Below are positions 1 through 10,760 of a stretch of 27,253 nucleotides of DNA, one piece after another; the stretch's first letter is position 1; every line of letters begins with the position of its first letter. Position numbers and translations under genes: made by a program. The notes beneath the pieces are model-generated. The model had not been told where the DNA came from. It searched no databases and was given only the letters and a program-made list of their open reading frames with translations. The DNA is from Haplomitrium mnioides (Eukaryota > Marchantiophyta > Haplomitriopsida > Calobryales), in contig JBNGIS010023854.1 of NCBI GenBank assembly GCA_049999725.1, positions 29,479 to 56,731 on the forward strand. The letters run 5' to 3'.

Positions 1-2500
1 GACTAGAACTAGCATAAAAAACATATAATGTATCTAGACAAGCTCTAGTAACAACAACTATGATGTGTCTAGACAAGTACTAGCAACAAAAATTGTGATG
101 TGTCTAGACGACTACTAGCAGCAACAGCTATGATGTTTTTACACGAACACTAGCACCAACAACTATGATGTGTCTAGACAAGTGCTATTAAAAACAACAT
201 GATGTCTCATTACAAGTACTAGCAACAACGACTATGATGTGTTTGGACAGGTACTAACAACAACTTTGATGTGTAAAGATGGGTACTAGCAACAACAACT
301 GTGATGTGTCTAGTTGAGCACTAGCAGCAACAACTTTGATGTTTTTTGACGAATACTAGCACCAACAACTTTAATGTGTGTAAATAAGTACTATGATTTA
401 CAACTATGACGTATATATACGAGTAGTAGCAACAACAACTATGATGTGCTCAAACACGCACTAGTATCAAAAACAACGATGTGTCTAAACGAGTACTACC
501 AACAACAACTTTGATGTGTCTAGACGAGTATTAGCAATAATAACTATGATGTTCCTAGATGAGTACTAGCAACAACAACTATGATAGGTCTAGACGAGTA
601 CTAGCAACAACAACTATGATAGGTCTAGACGAGTACTAGCAAAAACAACTATGATGTGCCTAGACAAATACTAGCAACAACATCAATGATGTTTCTAAAA
701 AAATACTAGCAACAACAACAATGATGTGTTTATTTGAGTACTAGCAACAACAATTATGATGTGTCTAGACGAGTACTAGCATTAAAAACTATAATGTGTC
801 CAGACAAACACTAGCAACAACAACTATGATACATCTAGAAAAGTCGTAGCAATAACAACTGTGATGTGTCCAGATGAGTATTAGCAACAACAACTATGAT
901 GTTTTTAGAAGAATACTAGCACCAACAACTGTTATATGTCTAAACAAGTACTATTAACAACAACTATGATGTGTCCATTCAAGTACTAGCAACAACAACT
1001 CTGATGTATTTAGATGAGTAGTAGCAACAACAACTATGATGTGTCAAGATGAGTACTAGCAACAACAACTATGATGTGTCTTCACAAGGTCTAGCAACAA
1101 CCACTATGATGTGTCTACACGAGTACTAGCAACAACAACTATGATGTGTCTAGACGAGTACTAGCAGTAACAACGATGATATGTCTAGAAAAATACTAGC
1201 AACAACAACAATGATGTGTCTAGATGATTACTAGCAACAACCACTATGACGTGTCTACACGAATACTAGCAACAACAACTATGATGTGTCTAGATGAGTA
1301 CTAGCAGTAACAACGATGATATGTCTAGACAAATACTAGCAACAACAACAATGATGTGTCTAGATGATTACTAGCAACAACAACTATGATGTGTTTAGAC
1401 GAGGACTAGCAACAACAACTATAATGTGTCTACACGAGTAATAACAACAACATTTATGTTGTGCCTAAATAAGTACTAGCAACAACATCTTTTATCTGTC
1501 TAAATGAGTACTAGCAACAACAACTATGATGTGTCAAAACAAGTACTAACAACAACAACTATGATAGGTCTACATGAGTACTAGCGACAACAACTATAAT
1601 GTATCTAGATGAGTACTAGGAGCAACAACTATCATGTTTGTGAAGGATTACTAGCACCAATAACTATGATGTGTCTAGTTGAGTACTATCAACAACAACT
1701 CTAATGTGTCTAGATGAGTACTAGCAACAACAACTATGATGTATCTAGGCAAGTACTAGCAACATTAACTATGATGTGTCTAAACGAGTATTCACAGCAA
1801 CAACTATGATGAATCTAGATGAGTACTAGCAACGACAAGTATGATGTGTCTATTCGAGTACTAGCAACAACATTTATGATTTGTCTAGACGAGTTCTAGC
1901 AACACCAACTATGATGTGTCTAGACGAATACTAGCAACAACAACAATAATGTATCTAGAAGAGTACTAGCAACAACATTTATGATGTGACTAGATGAATA
2001 CTAGCTACATCAACTATGATGATTCTAGATGAGTACTAGCAAAACAACTATGATGTGTCTAGACAAGTACTAGCAACAACAAGTATGATGTGTCTAGACA
2101 AGGACTAGCAACAACAACAACTATGATGTGCCTAAACTAAGTACTATCAACAACAACTAAAATGTGTCAATACGAGGACTAGCAACAATAACTATGATGT
2201 GATTAGACGAGTACTAACCTCAAAAACCATGATTTGTCTAGACGAGTACGAGCAACAAGAACTATGATATATCTGGACGTGAACTAGCAACAACAACTAT
2301 TATGTGTCTAGACTAGTACTAGCAATAACAACAATGATGTGTCTATACAAGTAGTAGCAACAACAACTATGATGTGCTTAGACAAGTACTAGCAACAACA
2401 CTTATGATGTTTTTAGACAAATACTAGCACCAACAAGTATGATGTGTCTAAACCAATGCTAGCAACACCAACAATGATGTATCTTGAAGAGTACTAGCAA
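1..2500 (+). repeat. 35-bp satellite array, block 1
   Basis: About 71 head-to-tail copies of a 35-bp unit, typically CTAGCAACAACAACTATGAT then GTGTCTAGACGAGTA. The period can be read directly: the variant ATGATAGG occurs at 581 and again at 616. Units differ mainly by base substitutions, with a few indels in the CAA run. No unit is inverted. There is no usable reading frame, because 35 is not a multiple of three and the unit carries TAG and TGA triplets. The block opens mid-array, so the satellite continues to the left of the window. Its first 480 bp match two blocks in the third array (near 21220 and 23697). The right limit is blurred: unit-like sequence can be followed to about 2500, possibly to about 2541. 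A centromeric or pericentromeric role is an inference from its type and size. Confidence 0.97.
1091..1370 (+). repeat. Local 140-bp (4-unit) tandem duplication
   Basis: Positions 1091-1230 and 1231-1370 are two copies of a four-unit block (4 x 35 = 140 bp). They share rare variants in the same order: a CAACCACTATGA unit, a CTACACGA unit, an AGCAGTAACAACGATGATATG unit start (read from about 1165 and 1305), and a unit ending GATGATTACTAG. By eye they differ at only a handful of positions. This is a recent unequal-exchange event inside satellite block 1. Confidence 0.88.
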
Positions 2501-2540
2501 GAATAACGGCAATAATGTTATTGTTTGGACGGGCAGAGGG

Positions 2541-2765
2541 ATTAGGTCATGTGAAGGAGCAGAGCCTTATCCATGAAGGGTGAAGAAGAGATAGGAGAGG
2601 GGAGAAGAATTAGATGAGAGGCGAATGGAAGAATTGGGGAGCAAGATAGTTGGACTAGAGAGATATGTAGTATAGGGCTATGGGGCTAGATGACGAGTAA
2701 AGGCTATGGGTAGAACCTGCAACCACATAGGGAAAGGAAGAGATAGGGAAAGCATAAAGAGAGAA
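2541..2765. other. Purine-rich left end of insertion 1
   Basis: About 225 bp strongly enriched in G and A on the plus strand, with repeated words such as GGAGAGGGGAGAAG and GGAAAGGAAGAGATAGGG. No open frame of useful length and no promoter or RNA motif is recognised. Beyond it the sequence turns AT-rich. Confidence 0.55.
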
Positions 2766-3480
2766 CTTGACAAAACGTCTTTATTACTTGTGTTTGAAAA
2801 AGACAAAATGAAAATGCATAAACTCAACCATTAACTCAATCAATCAACTCAAAAGCAATAATACAACATGAACTTTCAAATGCAAAACTTAAACGACAAC
2901 AAAATTCAACTCCTCAACTTATCTTTCTTCAACATTCAAGGGAACAGTAAATCTAATTACGCTTGCATGGAACAATACATCTAGACTACAATTGTAGGGA
3001 ATAATGAAACTAGCTATGATTGCTTGGAATACTAAATAAACTTGGAAATATGTAAACTCCAACATTCATTTTCAACAAAATTTAACAAAGTACAGAACAT
3101 CAAATGTTGCAATAAATGCTTTATGTATCAGGTCTCAATATATAAAGTGCACATAACTTGTTCCCAGATTCAACGTATGACTATCAGCTATGGTGCGATG
3201 ACTCTCTTCTTTATACTTCAACATATAACACGAAAACACTTACACACTCTCAGACCACACACATCACATAAGACTCATGATTCCGAACACTTCACATGAA
3301 ACGATACAAATTCAATATATACGAATAGGACTTCCACACTACGAACACAAAATAGAAGTTTCTCTCAACGTATGTAATACCTCAGCTAATATGCCCTCAT
3401 CCAACTTGTTGTCCAAAGAATCTGCCATTGAACTACCATTGTGCCTTAGGGTTACTTTGGATTGCCCACAGTGATCATTC
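2766..3480. other. AT-rich non-coding stretch of insertion 1
   Basis: About 700 bp of AT-rich sequence. Short plus-strand frames at 3042-3299 and 3277-3474 have no recognisable similarity and overlap each other. A minus-strand frame at 3428-3339 would encode 29 residues starting MADSLDNKLDEG. It has a protein-like look but is too short to call. No RNA gene is seen. Confidence 0.4.
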
Positions 3481-3960
3481 AGACCCATAAAAATTCACCT
3501 CTTCCAATTCTAACCTATTCACCAGTTTTTTACTTCACTCAATTTTTATCAATTTTCCCAACTTCAACCTCATGTTAAACAATCCATCATCTCCCAAGTG
3601 TCTTGCTCTTCATATGTACCTCTTCACTAACCCTCACACTCCTCCCAAAAATTCATATCACCTCCAAAGCCATTCTGTTGTCTCCCTTGTAACCCTTCAA
3701 CCTTCACAAAAATCGTCATATACACTGGTTACTTCCTTCCTTCCTTTGTGCCAATCTCCAAATCCACTAACTTAGGCTAACGCTTGTTATAAGAACTTCC
3801 CTTCCTTTATCTTCAAAGATCGTCACCCTTGTCTCCCTATTACCTTCATTTGGTATAAGAACTACACACCATCCTCCTTCATAACACGTTCCCTATTTCC
3901 AATCCTTCACTAATCTCCCTTCTCTTTGTTAATTTTTCATTTATTCAAACCTCCCTCTTC
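3481..3960. other. Pyrimidine-rich stretch of insertion 1
   Basis: Roughly 480 bp dominated by C and T on the plus strand (runs like CCTTCCTTCC and CCTCCCTCTTC). The short open frame at 3572-3775 follows from this composition and resembles nothing known to me. The strand asymmetry is opposite to that of the 2541-2765 segment, so the insertion has purine-rich and pyrimidine-rich zones facing each other across an AT-rich spacer. Confidence 0.45.
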
Positions 3961-4686
3961 GGGCGACGTTCGGAAGTGCAATATGCATTCTTCAGGTACC
4001 ACAGCACCGAGGTTGGATTGACTCTCTCTAGCGCAACATTCATTTGAATCGCAGCCCTGTATTGCAGCAAGGCATCTCCCTCGCAGCAGATCGCATCGCA
4101 TCATCAGGTCTCAGCATTCAATTGCAACAGGAGCTTGCCTCATCTCATCCTTTGATTTCCTTCCTTTAGAGCACCGCATTCGGCTATCACAGCCTCGCAG
4201 CAGAATCCCATCACTCTGCCCCTCATTGAATTCGCAAGGGGAGGCATTCATTTGTTCGATTTCAGGCCAGCGCTCTCCTTCGATTTCAAACAGGTCGCCA
4301 TGCTCCAGTCGTCGTTCGAGAGTCCAGCGCAGCTCGAATGTCGAGCATTCGATCGCAACAGAACCGCATCCCTCTGGTTTTGTTTTCATGTGGCAAATCC
4401 TATCGCCAAGAGCTTTGATTTTGACCCTATCTCCTTGATCGCTCACCTCTTACTGTTTCTCAACCTGAAATTTCCATCCTCTGCTGCTCCTTACTCGGCC
4501 AAACTGAATCTCCATGTCATGGCCATCCGCTTCATTCTTTGTATCACCATCAATGTTCCGTGCTTTGCATCAATTCCACAGCTTGGCATCTTTTTGACTC
4601 CTTGGCTTCATGTCACCAAGATCCTTCGGAAATTTTGTCGATTGAACTAAAGAATCAGCATCATGAAGATTTTTGTTCTCCTTTCA
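3961..4686. other. GC-richer core of insertion 1 with overlapping unassigned ORFs
   Basis: From about 3961 the base composition changes: CG dinucleotides become frequent, unlike the AT-rich flanks. Related words recur (GCATTCAATTGCAACAG near 4115, GCATTCGATCGCAACAG near 4347, AACATTCATTTGAATCGCAG near 4037), suggesting degenerate internal repeats. Two open frames overlap on opposite strands: 4446-4111 minus (111 codons) and 4252-4650 plus (132 codons). Neither has a recognisable domain, signal peptide or convincing membrane segment, so I do not call either a gene. The core is cut on the right by a 100-N assembly gap. Confidence 0.4.
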
Positions 4687-4786
4687 NNNNNNNNNNNNNN
4701 NNNNNNNNNNNNNNNNNNNNNNNNNNNNNNNNNNNNNNNNNNNNNNNNNNNNNNNNNNNNNNNNNNNNNNNNNNNNNNNNNNNNNN
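4687..4786. other. Assembly gap (100 N)
   Basis: Exactly 100 N within insertion 1. A round 100 is a common placeholder for a gap of unknown length, so the real size of the insertion is uncertain. Confidence 0.97.
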
Positions 4787-5480
4787 TCTAAAGTGCAATC
4801 TTCATCCAATTCATTTTCTTCTCATTCGTCGTGATCTCCTACTTTACACCACCACGACATTCACATAAACGATCCTCTCTTCCACTACTATAGTTATAAT
4901 TCTCATCGTTGGCTCCTCTATCTTCCAACCAATCTTGTTCTCCAATCAGAATCCTTTCAGATAGATCTCCAATTGCAGTCAGTCCTTAGTTGATAGTCCT
5001 CCTTCCATGCTTCGTCTAAGAACGGTGACAAAACAATTTGTGTGCAGCTGTGGCAAGAAATGGATCCATAGCTGAGTCAAGGGATCACTACATCCGGCAA
5101 TTTGACCATCTCATGTGACCATCTCCGAACAAGCTAAATCCTTTTTCTTCATTGCCCATTTCAGATTCGCCTCGAGCAATCAAACAAAAGCTCCAGATGC
5201 TCCATAAGGCTGATTTTTGTTACTGATCTTGTTTGGTGTTGCAGCAGCAACCTCTAGCCATCAACCATTCTTCTAGGGGTCAATTGTTCCCGATCTTCGC
5301 TCCAACTCTACAACTTCCACAACATAATACCCCAATTGTTGCTCATCAGCGTCTTCACCAGGATCCACCTCCAGAAGTTTCATGTGCAACTCGATTTCTC
5401 CTAGTCTTCCCCGCGCACGCATCCGCTCCTCATCGACAATGTTATTTCCAAAACACAAGCGGGAGGGGAGGGCGGCACCC
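4787..5480. other. Right part of insertion 1 core, ending in a G-run
   Basis: About 700 bp of mixed composition after the gap. The minus-strand frame 5458-5273 (61 codons) is acidic and coding-like by eye, containing VDPGEDADEQQLGYYVVEVV, but matches no family I recognise. A plus-strand frame overlaps it at 5233-5484. The segment ends in a polypurine G-run at 5461-5475 (GGGAGGGGAGGGCGG). Such a tract resembles the purine tract before a 3' LTR, but what follows does not match the left end of the insertion. Confidence 0.4.
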
Positions 5481-6020
5481 TTGAAAAAAATCCCTTTTAC
5501 ACTCCCTTAACCATTGGTCCTTTTTTTTATTTTCCTACAATTAATCTTGACCATTGATGCAAATCTCGATTTTCAATTTAATGGCAATTTCCACAAGGCC
5601 TTCTAGCTTAGATTATATTACTCATTTAAACATAAAATACTAATATCTATATTTCTCCTCTCCTAATTGCTCTTTTGACAAACCGATTTTTACGTACAAA
5701 CACACAAACACACGTAACAGACACACATATACTTATAGAGGAGCTTCTTTTTTTTCTGTCTAATTTCTTCGTCACCTTGCTTTTATTGTGAGTTGATGAT
5801 GTTGTTGGGACTTCGTGATACTTGTACTTGTAGAAAATATATAAAAATATAATGAAAGTAATATTATAAACATTTTTCTGAACTTGATTCCTCTTTCTTT
5901 AGTGAGGTTCTCTAATGCTCATTGTCGCCATTCAAGCTTTACTTGTCTCTATTTTCTTGTTTTCTTTCTCCTTTATGTTGTCTCCATGTGTATCTCCAAT
6001 GTACCTCTTCAGGCCTAACA
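5481..6020. other. AT-rich right end of insertion 1
   Basis: About 540 bp of AT-rich sequence with T-runs and a CA-rich microsatellite-like stretch at about 5697-5733 (ACAAACACACAAACACACG and similar). No open frame of note. It ends GGCCTAACA directly before satellite block 2. Confidence 0.5.
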
Positions 6021-6860
6021 TAGCAACAACAACTATGATGTCTCTACACGAGTACTAGCAACAACAACTCTAATGTGTCTAGATAAGTACTAGCAGCAAC
6101 AACTATCATGTTTTCGAAGGAATACAAGCACCAACAACTATGATGTGTCTAGACCAGTACTATCAACATCAGCTGTAATATGTCTAGGCGAGTACTGGCA
6201 ACAATAACTATGATGTGTTTAAGCGAGTATTAGCAACCACAACTATTATCTGTCTAAAGGAGTACTAGCAACAACTACAATATGTCCAGACAAGTACTAG
6301 CAGCAACAACTGTGATGTTTCTAAATAAATACTAGCACCAACAACTATGATGTGTCAAGACGAGTACTAGCAACAAAAAATATGATGTGTCTAGACGAAC
6401 ACTAACAATAACAACTATGATGTGTCTAGATGATTACTAGCAATATTAATTATCATGTGTCTTGAAGATTACTAGAAACAACAACTTTATTGTGTCTAAA
6501 TCAAAACTAGCAACAACAAGTATGATGTGTCTAGACAAGTAATAGCAACAACAACTAGAATGTGTCTAGACAAGTACTAGCAACAAGAACTATGATGTGT
6601 CTAGACGAGTACTAGCAACAACAACTATGATGTGTCCTGACGAGCACTAGCAACAACAACTATGATTTTTCTAGACGAGTACTAGCAACAACAACCAAGA
6701 TGTGTCTAGACGAATTCAAGCAACGACAACTATGATGTGTCTCGATGATTACTAGCAAGCACAAGTATGATATCTCTAGACGAGTACTAGCAACAACAAC
6801 AACAACTATGATATATTTAGACAAGCACTAGCAAGAAAAAACATAATATGCTTAAATGAG

Positions 6861-6930
6861 TACTAGCAACAACAACTATCATGTGTATAGAGGCGTACTA
6901 GCAACAACAACTATCATGTGTATAGAGGCG
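6861..6930 (+). repeat. Identical adjacent satellite units
   Basis: 6861-6895 and 6896-6930 are identical 35-bp units sharing the rare ATCATGTGTATAGAGGCG variant. Most neighbouring units differ at several positions, so this is a very recent single-unit duplication. A second such doublet, with TATCATGACGAG, lies at about 24970-25040. Confidence 0.9.
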
Positions 6931-9000
6931 TACTAGCAACAACAACTATGATGTGTCTAGACGACTACTAGAACCAACAACTATGATAGATGTAGACGAG
7001 TACTAGCAACAACAAGTATGATGTACCAACAGAAATACTAGCAATAACAAGTATGATGTGTCTAGACGAGCACTAGAACCAAAAACTATGATGTGTATAG
7101 ACGAGAACTAATAACAACAACTATGATAAGTCTATACGAATACTATCAACGACAACTATAGTTTATCTCAATGAGTACTAGAAACAACAACTATGATGTG
7201 TCAAGACGACTACTAGCAACAACAACTATGATGTGTCCAGACGAGTACTAGGATCAAAACACATAATATGTCCAGACGAGTACTACCAACAACAACTATA
7301 ATGTGTCTAGACGAGCATTAGCAACAACAACTATCATTTGTCTAGACAATTACTAGCAACAACAACAAAGATGTGTCTAAACGAATACAAGCAACAACAA
7401 CTATGATGTGTCTACATGATTGCTAGCAACAACAAGTATGATGTGTCTAGATGAGTATTAGCAACACCAACTATGATACATCTGGACAAGCATGAGCAAC
7501 AAGAACTCTTATGTTCCTAGTTTAGTATTAGCAACAACAACTATAATGTGTGTAGACGAGTACCAGCAACAACAACTATGATGTGTCTAGACTAGCACTA
7601 GCAACAACAACTATGATATAAGTAGACGAGTACTAGCTACAACAAGTATGATGTGCCTAAACAAAAACTAGCAACAACAAGTATGATGTGTCTGGACAAG
7701 TACTATCAAGAAAAACTACGATGTGTCTAGATAAGTACTAGCAACAACAACTCTGATGTGTCTAGACGAGTATTTGCAGCGACAACTATGATGTATCTAG
7801 ATGAGTACTAGCAACAACAAGTATGATATGTCTAGATAACTACTAGCAACAACAACTATGATGTGTCTAGACAAGTACTAGCATCAAAAACTATAATGTA
7901 TCTAGACAAGTACTAGCAACAAAACCTATGATGTGTCTAGACAAAAACTAGCAATAACAACTATGATGTATCTAGACAAGTACTAGCAACAATAGCCATG
8001 ATGTGTCTAGAGGAGTATTGGCAACAACAACTATGATGTGTCTAGAGGACTATTGGCAACAACAACTACAATGTGCATATGTGAGAACTAGCAACAAAAA
8101 CTATGATGTGTCTAGACGAGCACTAGCATTAACAACTATGATGTGTTTATATGAGTACTAGCAACAACAGTAATCATGTGTGTAGATGAGCACTAGCAAC
8201 AACAATTATCATGTGTCTAGACAAGTACTAGCAACATTGACTATGATGTGTCTAGATGAGTACTAGCAACAAAAACTATCATGTATGTAGACGAGTACTA
8301 AAAACAAGAACTGTGGTGTGTCTAGAAGAGTACTAGCAACAACAACTATGATCGGTCTAGAGAAGTACTAGCAACAACAACTATGATGTGCGTAGACAAA
8401 TACTAGCAACAACAACTATGATGTGTTAAAACAAGTGCTAGCAACAACAACTATAATGTCTTAAGATGAGTAATAGCAACAACAACTATAATGTGTCTAG
8501 ACCAGTACTAGCAACCACAACTATGATGTGTCTAGATGAATATTAGCAACAATAACTATGATGTGTCTAGATGAGTATTGGCAACAACAGTAATGATGTG
8601 TCTAGGTAAGTATTGACAACAACAACTATGATGTGGCGAGATGAGAACTAGCAAAATCAAGAATGATGTGTCTAGACAAGTAGTAGCAACAACAATTACA
8701 ATGCGTATGTAGGAGTACTTGCAATAAGAACCATAATGTGTCTTGACGAGTAGTAGCAACAACAACTATGATGTGTCTAGACAAGTACTAGCAACAAAAA
8801 CTATCATGTGTCTAGACAAGTACAAACAAAAACAACTATGATGTGTCAAGACGAGTGTTAGCAACATCAACTATGATGTATCTTGAGGAGTACTACCAAC
8901 AACAACTATGATGTGTCTAGACGAATATTAGCAACAACAACTATAATGTGTCTAGACAAGCACTAGCACCAACAACTATAATGTGTGTAGACGATTACTA

Positions 9001-9556
9001 GCAACAACAATTATGATGTTTCTAGACGAGAACTAGCACCAACATTTATGATGTTTTTGAATGAATACTAGCGCCAATAACTATCATGTCTAGACGAGTA
9101 CTATCAACAACAACTATAATGTGTTTAGACGAGTACTAGCGACAACAACTAAGATGTGTGTAGACAAATACTAGCAACAACAATTGTGATGTGTCTAGAC
9201 AAGTACTAGCAACATTAATTATCATGTTTCTTGTGGAGTACTAGAAACAAGAACTATGATCTGTCTCAATGAATTCTAGCAACAACAAATATGATGTTTC
9301 TAGACGAGTAATAGCACCAACATTTATGATGTTTTCGAATGAATACTAGCGCCAATAACTATCATGTCTAGACGAGTACTATCAACAACAACTATAATGT
9401 GTTTAGACGAGTACTAGCGACAACAACTAAGATGTGTGTAGAAAAATACTAGCAACAACAATTGTGATGTGTCTAGACAAGTACTAGCAACATTAATTAT
9501 CATGTTTCTTGTGGAGTACTAGAAACAAGAACTATGATCTGTCTCAATGAATTCTA
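9001..9556 (+). repeat. 278-bp (8-unit) near-identical tandem duplication
   Basis: 9001-9278 and 9279-9556 are two copies of an eight-unit block, 278 rather than 280 bp because one unit carries a 2-bp deletion (ATCATGTCTAGACG) present in both. I count about five substitutions between the copies, so they are about 98% identical, far closer than typical neighbouring units. Both contain the TTTCTTGTGGAG and AATTATCATG variant units. The corresponding region of block 3 (about 18240-18540) has only one copy, so the duplication arose after the larger blocks separated. Confidence 0.92.
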
Positions 9557-10395
9557 GCAACAACAAATATGATGTTTCTAGACGAGTAATAGCAACAACA
9601 ACTATAATGTATGTAGACGAGTACTAGCAACAACAACTATCATGTGTTTAGATAAGAACAAGCAACAATAACTATGATTTTTCTAGATAAATACTAGCTT
9701 TGAGAACTACAATGTGTCCTAACGAGTACTAGCAACAACAACTTTAATGTATCTTGATGAGCACTAGCAACAACAACTATGATTTGTCTAGATGAGTACT
9801 AGTTACAACAACTAAGATGTGTCTAGACGAATACAAGCAACAACAACTGTGATGTGTCTAGATAAGTACTAGCTACAACAAGTATGATGTGTCTAGCCAA
9901 ATACTAGCAACAACAAGTATGATGTGTCTAGACGAGCCTTAATAACAACAACTATGATGTGTCTAGACGAGTACTAGAAACAACAACCATGATGTGTCGA
10001 GACGAATACTAGCAACAACAATTATGATGTGTTTAGACGATTACTAACAACAACAACAACTATGATGTGTCTAGATAAGAACTAGCAACAACAACTATGA
10101 TGTGCCCAAACAAGCACTAGCAACAACAACTTTCATGTCTCTAGATGAGTAGTAGCAACAACAACTATGTTGTATCTAGACAAGTACTAGCAACAACAAC
10201 TGTGATATGTCTAGTCGAGCCCTAGCAACAACAACTATAATGTGTCTAGAGAAATACTAGCAACAACAACTATGATGTCTCTACATGAGTACTAGCAACA
10301 ACAACTCTAATGTGTCTAGATTAGTACTAGCAGCAACAACTATCATGTTTTCGAAGGAATATTAGCACCAACAACTATGATGTGTCTAGACGAGT

Positions 10396-10400
10396 ACTTG
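10396..10400. repeat. Candidate 5' target-site duplication
   Basis: ACTTG lies directly before the 5' LTR and ACTAG directly after the 3' LTR (14906-14910). The usual satellite sequence here is GTACTAGC, so ACTAG is probably the original 5-bp target and the left copy has one A-to-T change. Ty3/gypsy elements normally make 5-bp duplications. Confidence 0.65.
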
Positions 10401-10489
10401 TGTAACGGTCACTAACTTTAGTAAGCAACAACTAAGAAAATAGCGACAACTATATCTAGAAAGCCATTACAAAGTTAGAGTCTCAAAAA

Positions 10490-10760
10490 GCGAGTGCTAT
10501 TATAGAGAAAGTAACACGTGGCAAGAGGAGAGAAAGTAAACAAATTAAAGTGAGTGCTATTATAAAGAAAGTGACACGTAGCAAGAAGAGAGGAAGTTAA
10601 CGAATTCAAGTGAAAGAAAGGACACTTTAGAAGAGGATAAGGACACGTGGCAAGCAAAGGATCAAAGCAAATAGAAGGTTCTAAGATAAGAACACATGGC
10701 AAAAGAAGAACTAAAGAGAAATAGAAGGTTCTAAAGATAAGGACACGTAGCAGAAGGAGA
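10490..10760 (+). promoter_or_regulatory. U3 repeats with G-box/ABRE-like motifs
   Basis: Five related words are spaced about 50-70 bp apart: CACGTGGCAAG at 10515, CACGTAGCAAG at 10575, CACGTGGCAAG at 10644, CACATGGCAAA at 10693 and CACGTAGCAGA at 10744. They lie inside degenerate repeats that also share AGTGCTATTATA and GAAGGTTCTAA(A)GATAAG. CACGTGGC is the core of plant G-box and abscisic-acid response elements, bound by bZIP factors. A regulatory role is inferred. The 3' LTR keeps the layout (CACGTG at 14382 and 14611, CGTGGC near 14513). Confidence 0.55.

Larger units (their letters stand above)
2501..6020. mobile_element. Unclassified 3.5-kb insertion interrupting the satellite
   Basis: The satellite stops at about 2500 and resumes at 6021 with a normal unit (TAGCAACAACAAC). 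The sequence between has no 35-bp periodicity. The satellite word TAGCAA ends the left flank (2495-2500) and starts the right flank (6021-6026), so it could be a 6-bp target duplication, but such words recur in every unit. TGTTA at 2516-2520 and TAACA at 6016-6020 form a 5-bp inverted terminal match like LTR ends, yet no long direct repeats link the two ends. A short hairpin (AATAAC at 2502-2507, GTTATT at 2517-2522) sits at the left edge. No reverse transcriptase, integrase, transposase or helicase motif was found. It could be a non-autonomous retroelement, a DNA-transposon derivative or a captured genomic fragment. That it is an insertion is fairly safe; its class is not. Confidence 0.6.
6021..10400 (+). 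repeat. 35-bp satellite array, block 2
   Basis: About 125 units of the same 35-bp satellite in the same orientation, starting TAGCAACAACAACTATGATG at 6021 and running up to the 5' LTR. Rare variants occur in the same order here and in block 3: the CAATATTAATTATCATG unit at about 6440 and 15643, the TGGCGAGATGAGAACTAGC unit at about 8634 and its match at 17827, and the AACATTAATTATCAT unit at about 9210 and 18403. Offsets are about 9.2 kb, or about 4.7 kb once the 4505-bp retrotransposon is subtracted. Block 2 is therefore one copy of a long higher-order repeat. Confidence 0.97.

Noticed and set aside
1-2500. CRISPR-like regular repeats
   Set aside because: Units are contiguous 35-bp copies with no unique spacers and no cas genes, in a plant-like context. 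This is a satellite.
2495-2522. Helitron 3' end on the minus strand (hairpin followed by CTAG then T)
   Set aside because: CTAG is part of every satellite unit, and the other edge lacks the TC start after A expected for a Helitron. The stem is only 6 bp.
3400-3460. tRNA-like or small-gene signal on the minus strand (TGGTAGTTCAATGGCAGA)
   Set aside because: Resembles a tRNA D-arm in a few bases only; no acceptor stem, anticodon arm or TPsiC arm could be found around it. The 29-codon frame there is too short to support.
4111-4650. Protein-coding gene in insertion 1 (frames 4446-4111 minus and 4252-4650 plus)
   Set aside because: They overlap on opposite strands, show no known motif, and the higher GC content alone lengthens open frames. 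Kept only as a description of the segment.
2516-6020. Complete LTR retrotransposon in insertion 1, based on TGTTA...TAACA
   Set aside because: No long direct repeat between the two ends, no PBS after a left LTR, no pol motif, and the 5-bp flanks do not match.
8556-8765. Minus-strand open frame of 69 codons in satellite block 2
   Set aside because: It is pure 35-bp satellite read in reverse; chance loss of stops in a few units gives the frame. No domain, no conservation in other units.
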